This document shows, piece by piece, positions 24,604-33,882 of a stretch of DNA of 64,000 nucleotides; position 1 is the first letter of the stretch, and each line of letters begins with the position of its first letter. Under the pieces are notes generated by a model, which was not told the origin of the DNA, made no database searches, and worked only from the letters and a program-made list of their open reading frames with translations. The position numbers and the translations under genes were made by a program. This stretch comes from Candidatus Gastranaerophilales bacterium (GTDB taxonomy: Bacteria > Cyanobacteriota > Vampirovibrionia > Gastranaerophilales > Gastranaerophilaceae), in the NCBI GenBank assembly GCA_910586855.1, contig CAJUJH010000003.1, positions 156,492 to 220,491 on the forward strand, read 5' to 3'.

Positions 24604-27054
24604 ATGACAAATACAACAACCAATCAAAGTTATGATGCCAGTAATATTAGAGTTTTAGAGGGTTTGGAGGCAGTACGTCTTCGTCCCGGTATGTATATAG
24701 GTTCAACTTCTCAAAGAGGTTTGCACCACTGTATTTATGAAATCGTTGATAACTCAATTGATGAAAGTTTGGCAGGATTTTGTACCGAAATCCACATAAC
24801 AGTTCATGAAGATAACTCTGTAACTGTTGAGGATAACGGGCGCGGTATCCCTGTTGACATTAAACCCGACAGCGGAAAATCAGCATTGGAAATTGTACAC
24901 ACAGTGCTCCACGCAGGCGGTAAATTCGGAGATGGCGGGTACAAGGTATCAGGCGGTCTCCATGGCGTTGGCGCATCTGTTGTAAACGCACTTTCTGAAA
25001 AATACATTGTTGAAGTATCCAGAGAAGGCTGGGTGCATAGACAGGAATATTTAAGAGGCGAACCTGTTACCCCTGTTGAGAAAATAAGAGAAACCGAAAA
25101 CCGCGGTACAAAAACAACCTGGTGGGCAGACCCTGAAATATTCACAGAAACCACAGAAATCGATTGCGACGTTATTGCAAGCAGATTTAGAGAAATGGCT
25201 TTCTTGAATAAGGGTTTAAAATTAATCTTTACAGATAAAAAAAATAATAAAGACTACACCTTCCACTACGAAGGCGGTATTGCAAGCTATGTTGAACATT
25301 TAAACAAAAATAAAAATGTTATGTTTGAAAAACCTGTGTACATTGAAAAGTCCTTGGAAGGCATTGTGGTTGAAATTGCAATGCAATACACTGATGCTTA
25401 TACTGAAAATGTTTTATGCTTTGCAAATAATATCAATACCCACTTTGGCGGCACACACTTAACCGGCTTTAGAAACGGTATTACAAGGGTTGTAAATGAT
25501 TATGCAAGAAAAAATAATCTAATTAAAGATAATGACCAAAACCTTGCAGGAGAAGATATCAGAGAAGGTTTAACCGCAATAGTTTCGGTTAAAATTCCAA
25601 ACCCTGAATTTGAAGGACAGACAAAAGAAAAACTTGGAAACGCAGAAGTTACACCTATCGTAAACGATGCTGTCCGCGACAAATTTATGGAGTGGCTTGA
25701 ATTTAACCCAAAATTCGCTAAACTTATCGTAGATAAAATTTTACAGGCACAAAGAGCACGCGAAGCTGCAAGAAAAGCAAGAGAATTAACAAGAAGAAAA
25801 TCTGCTCTTGAAACATCAACCCTTCCCGGTAAACTTGCAGACTGCTCAAACAGAGAACCTGAAAAATGCGAATTATACATAGTAGAGGGAGATTCAGCCG
25901 GCGGTTCTGCTAAGCAGGGCAGAAACAGAATGTTTCAGGCAATTTTACCCTTAAGAGGTAAAATCTTAAACGTTGAGCGTGCCCGTCTTGATAAAATGTA
26001 CAACAACAATGAAATCCAATCATTGATTCAAGCTATGGGTATCAATATCTCTAAAAACGAAGAAGAAGTAAACATTGAAAAACTAAGATATCATAAAATT
26101 ATCTTTATGACAGATGCTGATGTTGACGGCGCTCATATCAGAACTCTTCTTTTAACATTCTTCTTTAGATACGCTAAACCCTTGATTGATAACGGTTATG
26201 TTTATATAGCACAGCCTCCTTTGTATAAAGTTACAATTGGAAAAGTGGCAGAATACCTATATGACGATAGAGCGTTGGAAAAAATGGTAAGAGAAAGAGG
26301 TATTAAAAACGTTGCTCTTTATGATAAGACAAAAACAAAATCTTTAACGGGTGAAAACCTTGAAAACATTTTGTATGCAATGTCTACTTATTATAAATCT
26401 TTCCATAACCCGATTATTAACCAAATGCCGTCAGTTATTGTGCGCGGCTTAATCAGGTCTGATATTAAAGCTGAAGATTTTGATAACGAAGAACGCATGA
26501 ATGAAATCCATAGTTATTTGGCACACTATATTGAAGACCACGCGTTAAACTATGGTATTGATGAAGCTAAAAATTATTCAACATCTTTAGGACAAAATCC
26601 TGAGACTACAAAATACTTTATTAAAGTAAATCTGGGTGAAGATATTGAGCCTGTTACAATTACAGAACATATGATTAAATCAAAAGAATTTGAAAGGTTG
26701 AAAAATTCTTACCCAAGAATCAGAGAATTTTTAATTGAAGAAGAAAAAACATTAATCTTTGAAACTCCTGAGGGAGAAGCTGAAATCTCATCTTTTGCAC
26801 AACTGCAAAGGCTTGTAGATGAAAGAGGCAAAAAAGGAATGCAAATCCAAAGGTTCAAAGGTTTGGGCGAAATGATGCCGCAGCAATTATGGGAAACAAC
26901 AATGGACCCGGCTAATAGAACCTTGCTTAAGGTAAGTATTGAAGATGCAATGCTTTGCGACCAATTATTTGATATTCTTATGGGTGATAACGTTGCCCCA
27001 AGACGTGACTTCATTGAGCAAAACGCAGTCTACGCAACAAATATTGATACATAA
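24604..27054 (+). CDS. gyrB: DNA gyrase subunit B
   Basis: 816 residues. The ATPase subunit of gyrase introduces negative supercoils together with GyrA. GHKL ATPase motifs: DNSIDESLAG, EDNGRGIP and GGLHGVGASVVNALS. Toprim: EGDSAGGSA near 430 and DADVDGAH near 505. The C-terminal tail contains QRFKGLGEM. It is ~170 residues longer than typical GyrB because of an insertion in the Toprim region between PSVIVRG and QRFKGLGEM, as seen in E. coli GyrB. AAAGGAAAAGG precedes the ATG. gyrA is not in the window. Confidence 0.95.
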   Translation: MTNTTTNQSYDASNIRVLEGLEAVRLRPGMYIGSTSQRGLHHCIYEIVDNSIDESLAGFCTEIHITVHEDNSVTVEDNGRGIPVDIKPDSGKSALEIVHTVLHAGGKFGDGGYKVSGGLHGVGASVVNALSEKYIVEVSREGWVHRQEYLRGEPVTPVEKIRETENRGTKTTWWADPEIFTETTEIDCDVIASRFREMAFLNKGLKLIFTDKKNNKDYTFHYEGGIASYVEHLNKNKNVMFEKPVYIEKSLEGIVVEIAMQYTDAYTENVLCFANNINTHFGGTHLTGFRNGITRVVNDYARKNNLIKDNDQNLAGEDIREGLTAIVSVKIPNPEFEGQTKEKLGNAEVTPIVNDAVRDKFMEWLEFNPKFAKLIVDKILQAQRAREAARKARELTRRKSALETSTLPGKLADCSNREPEKCELYIVEGDSAGGSAKQGRNRMFQAILPLRGKILNVERARLDKMYNNNEIQSLIQAMGINISKNEEEVNIEKLRYHKIIFMTDADVDGAHIRTLLLTFFFRYAKPLIDNGYVYIAQPPLYKVTIGKVAEYLYDDRALEKMVRERGIKNVALYDKTKTKSLTGENLENILYAMSTYYKSFHNPIINQMPSVIVRGLIRSDIKAEDFDNEERMNEIHSYLAHYIEDHALNYGIDEAKNYSTSLGQNPETTKYFIKVNLGEDIEPVTITEHMIKSKEFERLKNSYPRIREFLIEEEKTLIFETPEGEAEISSFAQLQRLVDERGKKGMQIQRFKGLGEMMPQQLWETTMDPANRTLLKVSIEDAMLCDQLFDILMGDNVAPRRDFIEQNAVYATNIDT

Positions 27055-27073
27055 ATTGTATAAATATAAAAAA

Positions 27074-28174
27074 TTAAATTTGAAGCTCATTAATGCATTT
27101 ACTTACAGCATTTAAATGGGCTTCAAATTCTTCTTTATGTTTATTATATGAGGCATCGCTGTTTTTTGTTGATTTTAAATCAGCCTCAGTAAATATTTTC
27201 ATTAATTCAAATAAATTTCCCTGCCGCATATCAAAAGCCGCCATCTTTTGCGCTTCTTGTTTTTCTTTTTGTGTCGAAGTTCTATTTACATAATTTAGCC
27301 ATCCATGGTTTTTAATCAAAGAATACAGCTTATTTTCTTCATTTTGTGTAAGTTTTAGTTTCTTTATAATATATTCTGTATCAATAGCACCTTTTAGCGC
27401 ATGAATAGGGTCACGTTTACCTTCAGTTTTTCTTATATCATGAAACAATGAAGCAATGAGCAGTATTTTTTTATCAGAATCATTTAATCTTTTAAATTCA
27501 GGATTTTGTGCAATTTTTTGCATAACCTTTAAACTATGCTTCATTACATCAAAATCATGGTTTTTATGCTGTTTTTTCCCTATTAAAACTCTTAATTCAG
27601 GGAAAACATTAACTATTTTATTTAATTCTTTTTCGACCCCAATATTGCTGCACATTACAGGGTTTTTCTCTAAGAACTTTGTCACTTCAGACTGCAATTT
27701 ATTTGTTATCTCACCTGTTTTTAAATTTTCATCCTCCATAAATAAAGTATTATCTGAAAGCTTATGCGGATACCCTAAAATTGAATATCCTGCGGGGTTT
27801 TCTTCATTTTGATAAAGTTCAAAACCAAAACGGCTAAAAACATCAAGTCTTTGATTTTCAGATAATCCGCTGGTTAAAGAAAAAACTTTTGCTATAAAAT
27901 CATCTTTTTCATAAGCCTGTTTTATATCAAGATTATTAAATTCTTCATCACTAAGCCCGACAAGAGATAATGACAAATCAAATACTGCCCTCTCAAATAA
28001 AGTTGTATTTGATTGCATATTTACAAAAGCTTTGCCGTATATCTCTTGAATATCCGGCACAGAAACTTCAATTGCCTTATTATCTAAAGCAACATTATTA
28101 TCTTTCTCAACTCTTGAATCTCTGTTTGCTAAAAATTTTAACAGAGGCATTTTATTATAAAAGGTAATTCTCAC
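27074..28174 (-). CDS. HD-domain protein with orphan N-terminal region
   Basis: About 366 residues. The second half is an HD phosphohydrolase fold: His213, His245-Asp246 in SLFHDIRKT and His258 in PIHALKGA, with a further His in KNHGWLNY. The first ~200 residues are not recognised. I prefer the GTG at 28174, which gives MRITFYNKM; this resembles the N termini of other orphan proteins here (MRISF, MRINAL). An in-frame TTG two codons earlier is possible. No clear Shine-Dalgarno. Converges on gyrB with a 19-base gap. Substrate unknown. Confidence 0.7.
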   Translation of the reverse strand: MRITFYNKMPLLKFLANRDSRVEKDNNVALDNKAIEVSVPDIQEIYGKAFVNMQSNTTLFERAVFDLSLSLVGLSDEEFNNLDIKQAYEKDDFIAKVFSLTSGLSENQRLDVFSRFGFELYQNEENPAGYSILGYPHKLSDNTLFMEDENLKTGEITNKLQSEVTKFLEKNPVMCSNIGVEKELNKIVNVFPELRVLIGKKQHKNHDFDVMKHSLKVMQKIAQNPEFKRLNDSDKKILLIASLFHDIRKTEGKRDPIHALKGAIDTEYIIKKLKLTQNEENKLYSLIKNHGWLNYVNRTSTQKEKQEAQKMAAFDMRQGNLFELMKIFTEADLKSTKNSDASYNKHKEEFEAHLNAVSKCINELQI

Positions 28175-28233
28175 AAGCAAAACTTTTTATACATAAAACT
28201 TTCCTGTTAAAACAAAACTGAAAATTAAATAAT

Positions 28234-28282
28234 TTTGCTCTTTATAAAGAAAGAGCAAATGCTCCCTTTAAAGGGAGCATTT
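28234..28282 (-). terminator. Tandem terminator hairpins after glnA
   Basis: Read on the minus strand, a perfect palindrome AATGCTCCCTTT/AAAGGGAGCATT (28259-28282) is followed at once by TTTGCTCTTT/AAAGAGCAAA (28234-28259) and an AT-rich tail. Two stacked hairpins would efficiently stop the abundant glnA transcript. Confidence 0.7.
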
Positions 28283-28325
28283 AAACACTTTATGAGCCTG
28301 TTTTGATACAAATTTACCGGTATAA

Positions 28326-29675
28326 TTACAGATAGTTTTTAATTTCCCATTCTGAAACTTTTGTTCTGTAATCATCCCATTCTTTTTCTTTTGAAGATAC
28401 AAATTCATTATAAATGTGTTCGCCAAGAGCACGTTTTACAAGGTCATTTTTCTTCATTAAATATATTGCTTCATTTAAAGCACCGGGAAGCGAAGCTATG
28501 CCTTTTTCTTTTCTTTCTTTTGCGCTCATTTCATAAATATTTTCCTCTGTTTGTTTTGGCGGATTAGTTTTATTTTTAATACCATCAAGCATAGCTGTAA
28601 GCATTACAGCAAATACCAGATACGGGTTGCATGATGGGTCTGGAGAGCGAAGCTCAATTCTTGTGCCGTTTCCGCGTTTAGCAGGAACTCTTATAAGTGC
28701 GCTTCTGTTTGCTAAAGACCAGGCAAGATAAACAGGTGCTTCATACCCTGGAACAAGCCTTTTATAGCTGTTTACAGAAGGATTTGAAACCGCTGTAAAG
28801 CCCATAACATTATCAAGCAATGAACCTATAGAATACATTGCCTCATTTGATAGCTGGTAAGGTGCATTTTCATCATAAAAAGCGTTTTTACCGTCTTTAA
28901 ATAACGAAACATTGCAGTGCATACCGGAACCATTAATCCCAAATACAGGTTTTGGCATAAATGTTGCATATAGGTTATTTTTTGCAGCTACCGCTTTTAC
29001 AGCGTATTTAAATGAAACAACATTATCAGCAGTCGTTAGGGCATCAGCATATTTAAAATCAATCTCATGCTGTCCGTCAGCTACCTCATGGTGGCTTGCT
29101 TCAATATCAAAACCCATCTTCTTTAAGGTTTCAACCATCTGGGCACGGACATTTTCACCCCTATCATCAGGTCCCACATCGTAATAACCTGCTTTATCGT
29201 GTGTCTCAAGGGTCGGATTTCCTTTTTCATCCATATTAAATAAGAAAAATTCAGCCTCAGGACCTACATTTAAAACATATCCCATATCCTGAGCTTCTTT
29301 TATAACTCTTTTTAAATTGCATCTCGGGCACCCTTCAAAAGGTGTTCCGTCAGCGTTATGAATATCACAAATAATTCTTGCCACATTGGTGCCTTCACCG
29401 TTTTTTCTCCAAGGAAGAAGTGAAAATGTTGAAAGGTCAGGGAAAAAGTACATATCAGATGTCTCAATACTTCTGAACCCTTTAATTGATGAACCGTCCA
29501 GCATGCACTCATTATTTAAAACTTTATCAATCTGCGCTGCAGGCACTGCCATATTCTTAACATTGCCATTTATATCAACAAATTGAAGTCTTATAAAATG
29601 AACATTATTTTTTTCAATAATGCTTTTAATCTCTTCTTTTGTAAGTTTTTTTCCATGTTCCGGGATAAAATCCAT
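28326..29675 (-). CDS. glnA: Glutamine synthetase type I (GSI-alpha-like)
   Basis: 449 residues; makes glutamine from glutamate, ammonia and ATP. Conserved blocks: DGSSIKGF, GPEAEFFLF, HHEVADGQHEIDF, NGSGMHCNVS and RIELRSPDPSCNPYL. The adenylylation loop (NLYxLPP) of the GSI-beta type is absent; the corresponding segment reads ENIYEMSAKER, consistent with feedback- rather than AMP-regulated GSI-alpha. The start at 29675 is fixed by GGAGG eight bases upstream; an in-frame codon at 29717 would lie in the promoter region. Probable nitrogen control through the GTA-N8-TAC box upstream. Confidence 0.94.
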   Translation of the reverse strand: MDFIPEHGKKLTKEEIKSIIEKNNVHFIRLQFVDINGNVKNMAVPAAQIDKVLNNECMLDGSSIKGFRSIETSDMYFFPDLSTFSLLPWRKNGEGTNVARIICDIHNADGTPFEGCPRCNLKRVIKEAQDMGYVLNVGPEAEFFLFNMDEKGNPTLETHDKAGYYDVGPDDRGENVRAQMVETLKKMGFDIEASHHEVADGQHEIDFKYADALTTADNVVSFKYAVKAVAAKNNLYATFMPKPVFGINGSGMHCNVSLFKDGKNAFYDENAPYQLSNEAMYSIGSLLDNVMGFTAVSNPSVNSYKRLVPGYEAPVYLAWSLANRSALIRVPAKRGNGTRIELRSPDPSCNPYLVFAVMLTAMLDGIKNKTNPPKQTEENIYEMSAKERKEKGIASLPGALNEAIYLMKKNDLVKRALGEHIYNEFVSSKEKEWDDYRTKVSEWEIKNYL

Positions 29676-29719
29676 TTTTAATTCCTCCATTAGTAAATGA
29701 ATATTTTTAACATTCACTT

Positions 29720-29749
29720 ATTATGCTACATCATGGTGTTTTAAGTCAA
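29720..29749 (-). promoter_or_regulatory. glnA promoter
   Basis: On the minus strand TTGACT (29749-29744) and CATAAT (29725-29720) are 18 bases apart, giving a predicted start near 29713 and a 38-base leader with GGAGG. Confidence 0.6.
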
Positions 29750-29755
29750 AAAACT

Positions 29756-29769
29756 GTAACATTTGTTAC
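29756..29769. promoter_or_regulatory. NtcA-like operator upstream of glnA
   Basis: GTAACATTTGTTAC fits the GTA-N8-TAC consensus of the cyanobacterial CRP-family nitrogen regulator NtcA exactly and is a near-perfect palindrome flanked by T and A. It sits just upstream of the glnA -35. Its centre is near -49 relative to my predicted start, rather than the classical -41.5. A looser inverted pair AGTAG/CTACT lies next to it (about 29774-29791). Confidence 0.55.
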
Positions 29770-29828
29770 ATAAGTAGTAAATAATCTACTCCATCTGCCT
29801 TAAAAAGATTAAGTTGTGTAAAAATTAA

Positions 29829-29856
29829 TTGAATTTTGTTAAAATTTGAGCATAAT
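29829..29856 (+). promoter_or_regulatory. Possible ftsZ promoter
   Basis: TTGAAT (29829-29834) and CATAAT (29851-29856) with a 16-base spacer, leaving a leader of ~110 bases before the ftsZ GTG. Other AT-rich candidates exist nearer the gene. Confidence 0.45.
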
Positions 29857-29972
29857 TATATTAAAAGCTTTACTTATTCATGCTTTTTACATATAGTAAT
29901 AGGTAAAGATATATTTACGAGAATGCCAAATAATATTCAAAAAAGTTAAAAACAATATGAGGGTCACATAAA

Positions 29973-31169
29973 GTGGAAAAGTTCAGACTAGATAACTATG
30001 ACAGAAAAACAACCGATTACAGTAGATACTCGTCTCAAGCTAATATAAAAGTTATAGGTGTTGGCGGCGGCGGTGGAAATGCTGTTAATCGAATGATAAA
30101 AGCAGGTTTGGGCGGCGTTGAATTTTGGGCAATGAATACAGATGCTCAGGTTCTTGAAATGTCCTCTGCTCCAAAGAAAATTCAATTAGGCGCCAAGCTT
30201 ACAAGCGGTCTTGGTGCAGGCGGCGACCCTTCAGTTGGTGAAAAAGCAGCAGAAGAATCAAGAGAAGATTTACTTGTAGCACTTGATGGTTCTGATATGG
30301 TATTTGTAACAGCAGGTATGGGTGGCGGAACCGGAACAGGTGCAGCTCCCGTTGTTGCAAAAATAGCAAAAGAATTAGGCGCCCTCACAATCGGTGTTGT
30401 TACAAAACCGTTTGGTTTTGAAGGCAAAAAACGTATGAATCAAGCCGTTGCAGGTCTTGAAAAATTAAAAGAAAATGTTGATGCCCTTATTGTTATCCCG
30501 AACGATAAATTAATTGAAGTAGTTGAACGCAGAACCACAATGAGAGAAGCATTCCTCGTTGTTGATGAAGTTCTGTTAAGAGGTGTTCAAGGCATTTCAG
30601 ATATCATTGTAATCCCTGGTTTAATTAACGTTGACTTTGCTGACGTTCGCGCCGTAATGCAGGCATCCGGTTCTGCCCTAATGGGTATCGGTAAAGCTTC
30701 AGGCGAAGGTAGAGCTATGGAAGCAGCTAAACTTGCAATTAATTCAAAACTTCTTGAAACCTCAATTAATGGTGCAACAGGTATTATTATGAACGTTTCA
30801 GGCGGTCCTGATATGACTCTTCATGAAGTAAATGAAGCTGCAAGTGTTATCCATGATGCAGTTGCAGACAATGCAGAAGTTATATTTGGTTCTGTAATTG
30901 ATGATAGAATCCAAGGAGAGATTCAAATCACAGTTATTGCAACAGGTTTCCAATTAAAGGATAGCAGCGCTCCGCAGGCTCAGGAAAGAAAATTAAGCGC
31001 AGCTGATATCTTTGGCGGCGGATTATCATTCTCTGATTTAGGAAGCAAACCATCTCAAACTCCTCAGGCTCCAAATGCGCAGCCTCTGTTTGAGCCAACA
31101 AGACCATCGCATGAACCATCAGGCGGCGGATTATTGGATATACCTGAATTTCTAAATCCTAAAAGATAA
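29973..31169 (+). CDS. ftsZ: Cell division protein FtsZ
   Basis: 398 residues; the tubulin-like GTPase that forms the division ring. N-terminal disordered tail, then VIGVGGGGGNAVNRMI, the tubulin signature GGGTGTGAAPVVA near 110 and the T7-loop region (INVDFADVRAVM). A linker rich in Pro/Gln leads to the conserved C-terminal peptide LLDIPEFLNPKR, which binds FtsA/SepF-type partners. GTG start; GAGGGT lies ~12 bases upstream. Monocistronic with its own terminator. Confidence 0.95.
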   Translation: MEKFRLDNYDRKTTDYSRYSSQANIKVIGVGGGGGNAVNRMIKAGLGGVEFWAMNTDAQVLEMSSAPKKIQLGAKLTSGLGAGGDPSVGEKAAEESREDLLVALDGSDMVFVTAGMGGGTGTGAAPVVAKIAKELGALTIGVVTKPFGFEGKKRMNQAVAGLEKLKENVDALIVIPNDKLIEVVERRTTMREAFLVVDEVLLRGVQGISDIIVIPGLINVDFADVRAVMQASGSALMGIGKASGEGRAMEAAKLAINSKLLETSINGATGIIMNVSGGPDMTLHEVNEAASVIHDAVADNAEVIFGSVIDDRIQGEIQITVIATGFQLKDSSAPQAQERKLSAADIFGGGLSFSDLGSKPSQTPQAPNAQPLFEPTRPSHEPSGGGLLDIPEFLNPKR

Positions 31170-31181
31170 TAAATAAATTTC

Positions 31182-31208
31182 AAGGCGGATACAAAAATCC
31201 GCCTTTTT
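31182..31208 (+). terminator. ftsZ terminator
   Basis: AAGGCGGAT (31182-31190) pairs with ATCCGCCTT (31197-31205), six-base loop, followed by a T-run. Confidence 0.85.
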
Positions 31209-31296
31209 TAATGTTATAATTTTAAAATCGCTTAATAACAAATTTTTAAATTTACAGGTTTTATAGGCATATCATAAATTTTATATGGGGGAAATT

Positions 31297-31791
31297 ATGA
31301 ATATTTCAAGTATTAAAGCTTACTCTTTTAACAGTAGAGCCCAAAATTTCAAAGGTAACACTGAAAACAATAATGAACAAAGATATGAAAATCCGGTAAA
31401 CATTAAAACCGAAAGAAATCTTGCTGTTCTATCATCAGTAGGTACATCCCTTGTAACCGGTGCGGTTGGTGCAGGCATTACATCTGTTCTTAAAGGTTCA
31501 AGCCCGCTTAAAAAAGTTCCCCTTCTTGTCGGTGCAGCGACAGGGCTTATCACGCTTGCATTCACTCTTCCAAGCAAGCTTTACCATACAAAAATAAATG
31601 CAACCGTAAATAAAAAAGAAATGGACGTTTACACGGTTGATAAAGAATTAAAAAAAGATTTAGCAAAAGAAGTTCACACTGAAATTCAAAATGAAAATAC
31701 ATCTTTAGATGATAAATTAAACTACAATATGAAATGGCAAATGGGCAATAGAGCACAAGCTTCAGCAGTAGGACTTGCAAGCATTAATTAA
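31297..31791 (+). CDS. Orphan membrane-associated protein, paralogue A
   Basis: 164 residues from the ATG at 31297, chosen because GGGGGAA lies just before it; an upstream in-frame ATG overlaps that site. The N-terminal leader ends in QNFKGN. A hydrophobic helical pair follows (about 45-95), then a charged helical tail with KINATVNKKEMDVYTVDKELKKDL. The downstream gene has the same order of features and a matching KINAxxxxxEMDxY segment, so the two are duplicates. No known family. Confidence 0.6.
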   Translation: MNISSIKAYSFNSRAQNFKGNTENNNEQRYENPVNIKTERNLAVLSSVGTSLVTGAVGAGITSVLKGSSPLKKVPLLVGAATGLITLAFTLPSKLYHTKINATVNKKEMDVYTVDKELKKDLAKEVHTEIQNENTSLDDKLNYNMKWQMGNRAQASAVGLASIN

Positions 31792-31792
31792 A

Positions 31793-32401
31793 ATGAGAAT
31801 TAACGCACTTAACAGTTTTAATAATGTAAAATATGTTAATTTTACAAATAACTCTGCATCCAAAAACAGTCAAAAAAGCAATAATCAAGGTATTGAACAC
31901 GATAAAGAAAACCCCATAAGTAAACCCTTGGAACAGCTGGATGTCGTTAAAGCATCTTTAATTGCAGGTTTTGGTTTTGGTGCAAGAGCACTTTATTATC
32001 TATTTGATGACACAAGTTTACTGGAAACCACATATAATGCAGGTCAAAAACTTGCTGAAAAAAATTATAAACATGTGCAAAATAGTAATAAACGCTTTGT
32101 TTTAGGGCTTGCTTCATCTGCTGCAATTATAGTGGGCACGGTTGGCTTGCTTGCAGGGCTTTATGCAGCCTATAACGCTCCAAAATCAATGTATCAGGGA
32201 AAAATCAATGCTCATAAAAAAGCTGAAGAAATGGATATATATCTTGCTTCAAACCGCATTGAAAAGGATTTATATGAACAGGTAGATGCAAAAGCTAAAG
32301 AGGCTAAAACTCAAGAAGAGCTTGAAAAAGCACAAAGCCAGTATACAAAATTAAAAATGGCAAAAAATGACATCCCGTCATTTATAAATGCTATCAAGTA
32401 A
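31793..32401 (+). CDS. Orphan membrane-associated protein, paralogue B
   Basis: About 202 residues starting MRINALNSFNNV, two bases after the preceding stop; an in-frame TTG at 31775 would overlap that gene. It has a leader with VNFTNN in the place of the NFKGN of its neighbour, two hydrophobic segments (about 50-65 and 100-125: GLASSAAIIVGTVGLLAGLY), then KINAHKKAEEMDIYLASNRI and a coiled-coil-like tail. Clearly related to the upstream gene. Function unknown; pairing suggests a hetero-oligomer. Confidence 0.6.
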   Translation: MRINALNSFNNVKYVNFTNNSASKNSQKSNNQGIEHDKENPISKPLEQLDVVKASLIAGFGFGARALYYLFDDTSLLETTYNAGQKLAEKNYKHVQNSNKRFVLGLASSAAIIVGTVGLLAGLYAAYNAPKSMYQGKINAHKKAEEMDIYLASNRIEKDLYEQVDAKAKEAKTQEELEKAQSQYTKLKMAKNDIPSFINAIK

Positions 32402-32453
32402 ATCCTCTTAAAAACCCTTGTAAAAATTTTAAAATAAATTTAAAATTCCTTTT

Positions 32454-33323
32454 ATGGTCTTGAATTTTGTAAGCGATTATTTATCATACCTTGAAATTGA
32501 ACGCGGATTAAGCCAAAATACAATCTCCGCCTATAAAAACGACCTTTTTTTATTTTTTGAATATTTTAACAAGATAAATACAATTGAAGAGGTTAAAAGA
32601 AGCCATTTAAGTGAATATATCAAATATTTAGGGCAAACGCACTGCAATCCTGCAACAATAACAAGAAAAATCGCCTCAATAAAAGGGTTTTTCAGATATA
32701 TGTACTCCACCTGCGAAATTAAATCAAATCCCTCTTTAAGTATAGCGACCCCAAAAGTTTCAAAAAAATTGCCAAAAGTTATAAATATAGATGAGATTGA
32801 AAAAATATTTAAAGAAAAAATGAACCTAAGAGAGCAGGCAGTGTTTGAAATGCTTTATGCGACAGGGCTTCGCGTGTCTGAGCTTGTAGAATTAGAAATC
32901 AAAAATATTGATTTTAAAAATAATTCAATAAAAACACTTGGAAAAGGGGCAAAGGAGCGGATTATCCCGTTCGGCAAAAAAGCAAAAGCTGCTCTAAACG
33001 CTTATTTTAAGGAAAGAGAAGTAGTACTCAAAATTTCAACTTCAAGAAAAAAATCTCAAGATAAGGCTTTTCTAAACGATTTTGGCGAAAAAATCACCCG
33101 CCAGTGGGTCTACACCTTCATTAGAGACCTCGGCTCAATTATTAATAAATCAATTTCCCCCCACACCATCCGCCATACCTTTGCTACCCACCTTCTTGAA
33201 AATGGGGCGGATTTAAGAGTAGTGCAAGAGCTTTTAGGACATGAAAATATTGTAACTACACAAATTTACACTCATATAAGCAAAAAACACTTAAAAGAGG
33301 TATACTTTGCCATTAATGGCTAG
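32454..33323 (+). CDS. xerD: Tyrosine recombinase of the XerC/XerD type
   Basis: 289 residues, the usual size. N-terminal SAM-like core-binding domain (LEIERGLSQNTISAYKND) and a catalytic domain with the pentad Arg (YATGLRVSELVELE), Lys in the beta hairpin, His-x-x-Arg (HTIRHTFATHLLE), His (LLGHENIVTTQ) and nucleophile Tyr (IYTHISK). It resolves chromosome dimers. Only one Xer protein lies in the window, so XerC versus XerD is not settled. No integron or phage features adjoin, so a housekeeping role is likely. Confidence 0.85.
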   Translation: MVLNFVSDYLSYLEIERGLSQNTISAYKNDLFLFFEYFNKINTIEEVKRSHLSEYIKYLGQTHCNPATITRKIASIKGFFRYMYSTCEIKSNPSLSIATPKVSKKLPKVINIDEIEKIFKEKMNLREQAVFEMLYATGLRVSELVELEIKNIDFKNNSIKTLGKGAKERIIPFGKKAKAALNAYFKEREVVLKISTSRKKSQDKAFLNDFGEKITRQWVYTFIRDLGSIINKSISPHTIRHTFATHLLENGADLRVVQELLGHENIVTTQIYTHISKKHLKEVYFAING

Positions 33324-33435
33324 TATAAATATTCAGGCAGCATAAATTTAGCTTACATATTAAAAAATCAGCTAAAACCCGCACCGAAACCAGATATATG
33401 GTGCACTAAATTAAAATCAACAAGCAATTAATTTT

Positions 33436-33882
33436 ATGAAAGTTATAGAAATTTTTGAAAATAAAAAAGATTTTATGGAGCTCCTTTTAATTGGGGATGA
33501 AGAAGAAGCTATGGTTTTAAAATACCTTGAAGCCGGAAACCTTTATGCTCTCTATGATTCAGAGATTTTAAAATCTGTCTGTGTCACTTTACCTATAAAT
33601 AAAGATACGGTTGAAATTAAAAATCTTGCTACATATCCAAAGTTCCAAAAGCAAGGCTGTGCCTCGTTTTTACTTAATTTTATTTTTAAAAAATACAAAA
33701 GACATTTTAAGTATATAATTTTGGGCACGGGAGAAAATGAAGAAACTTTAAATTTTTATAAAAAATTTGGATTTAGAGAATTTTCCAAAATTAAAAATTT
33801 CTTTTTAAAAAATTATCCTAACCCAATTTTTGAAAACGACACACAGTTAATTGATATGATTTATTTAAAAAAGGAATTGTAA
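33436..33882 (+). CDS. GNAT-family N-acetyltransferase
   Basis: 148 residues. Acetyl-CoA binding motif A region IKNLATYPKFQKQGCASFLL (Q-x-x-G-x-A form) and the C-terminal motif B region ETLNFYKKFGFREF, where the tyrosine usually acts as proton donor. Substrate unknown; a small-molecule or protein amine. It lies ~110 bases after xerD. Confidence 0.8.
   Translation: MKVIEIFENKKDFMELLLIGDEEEAMVLKYLEAGNLYALYDSEILKSVCVTLPINKDTVEIKNLATYPKFQKQGCASFLLNFIFKKYKRHFKYIILGTGENEETLNFYKKFGFREFSKIKNFFLKNYPNPIFENDTQLIDMIYLKKEL

Noticed and set aside
32454..33323. Integron or phage integrase
   Set aside because: The protein matches Xer housekeeping recombinases and no attC, cassette or phage gene adjoins.
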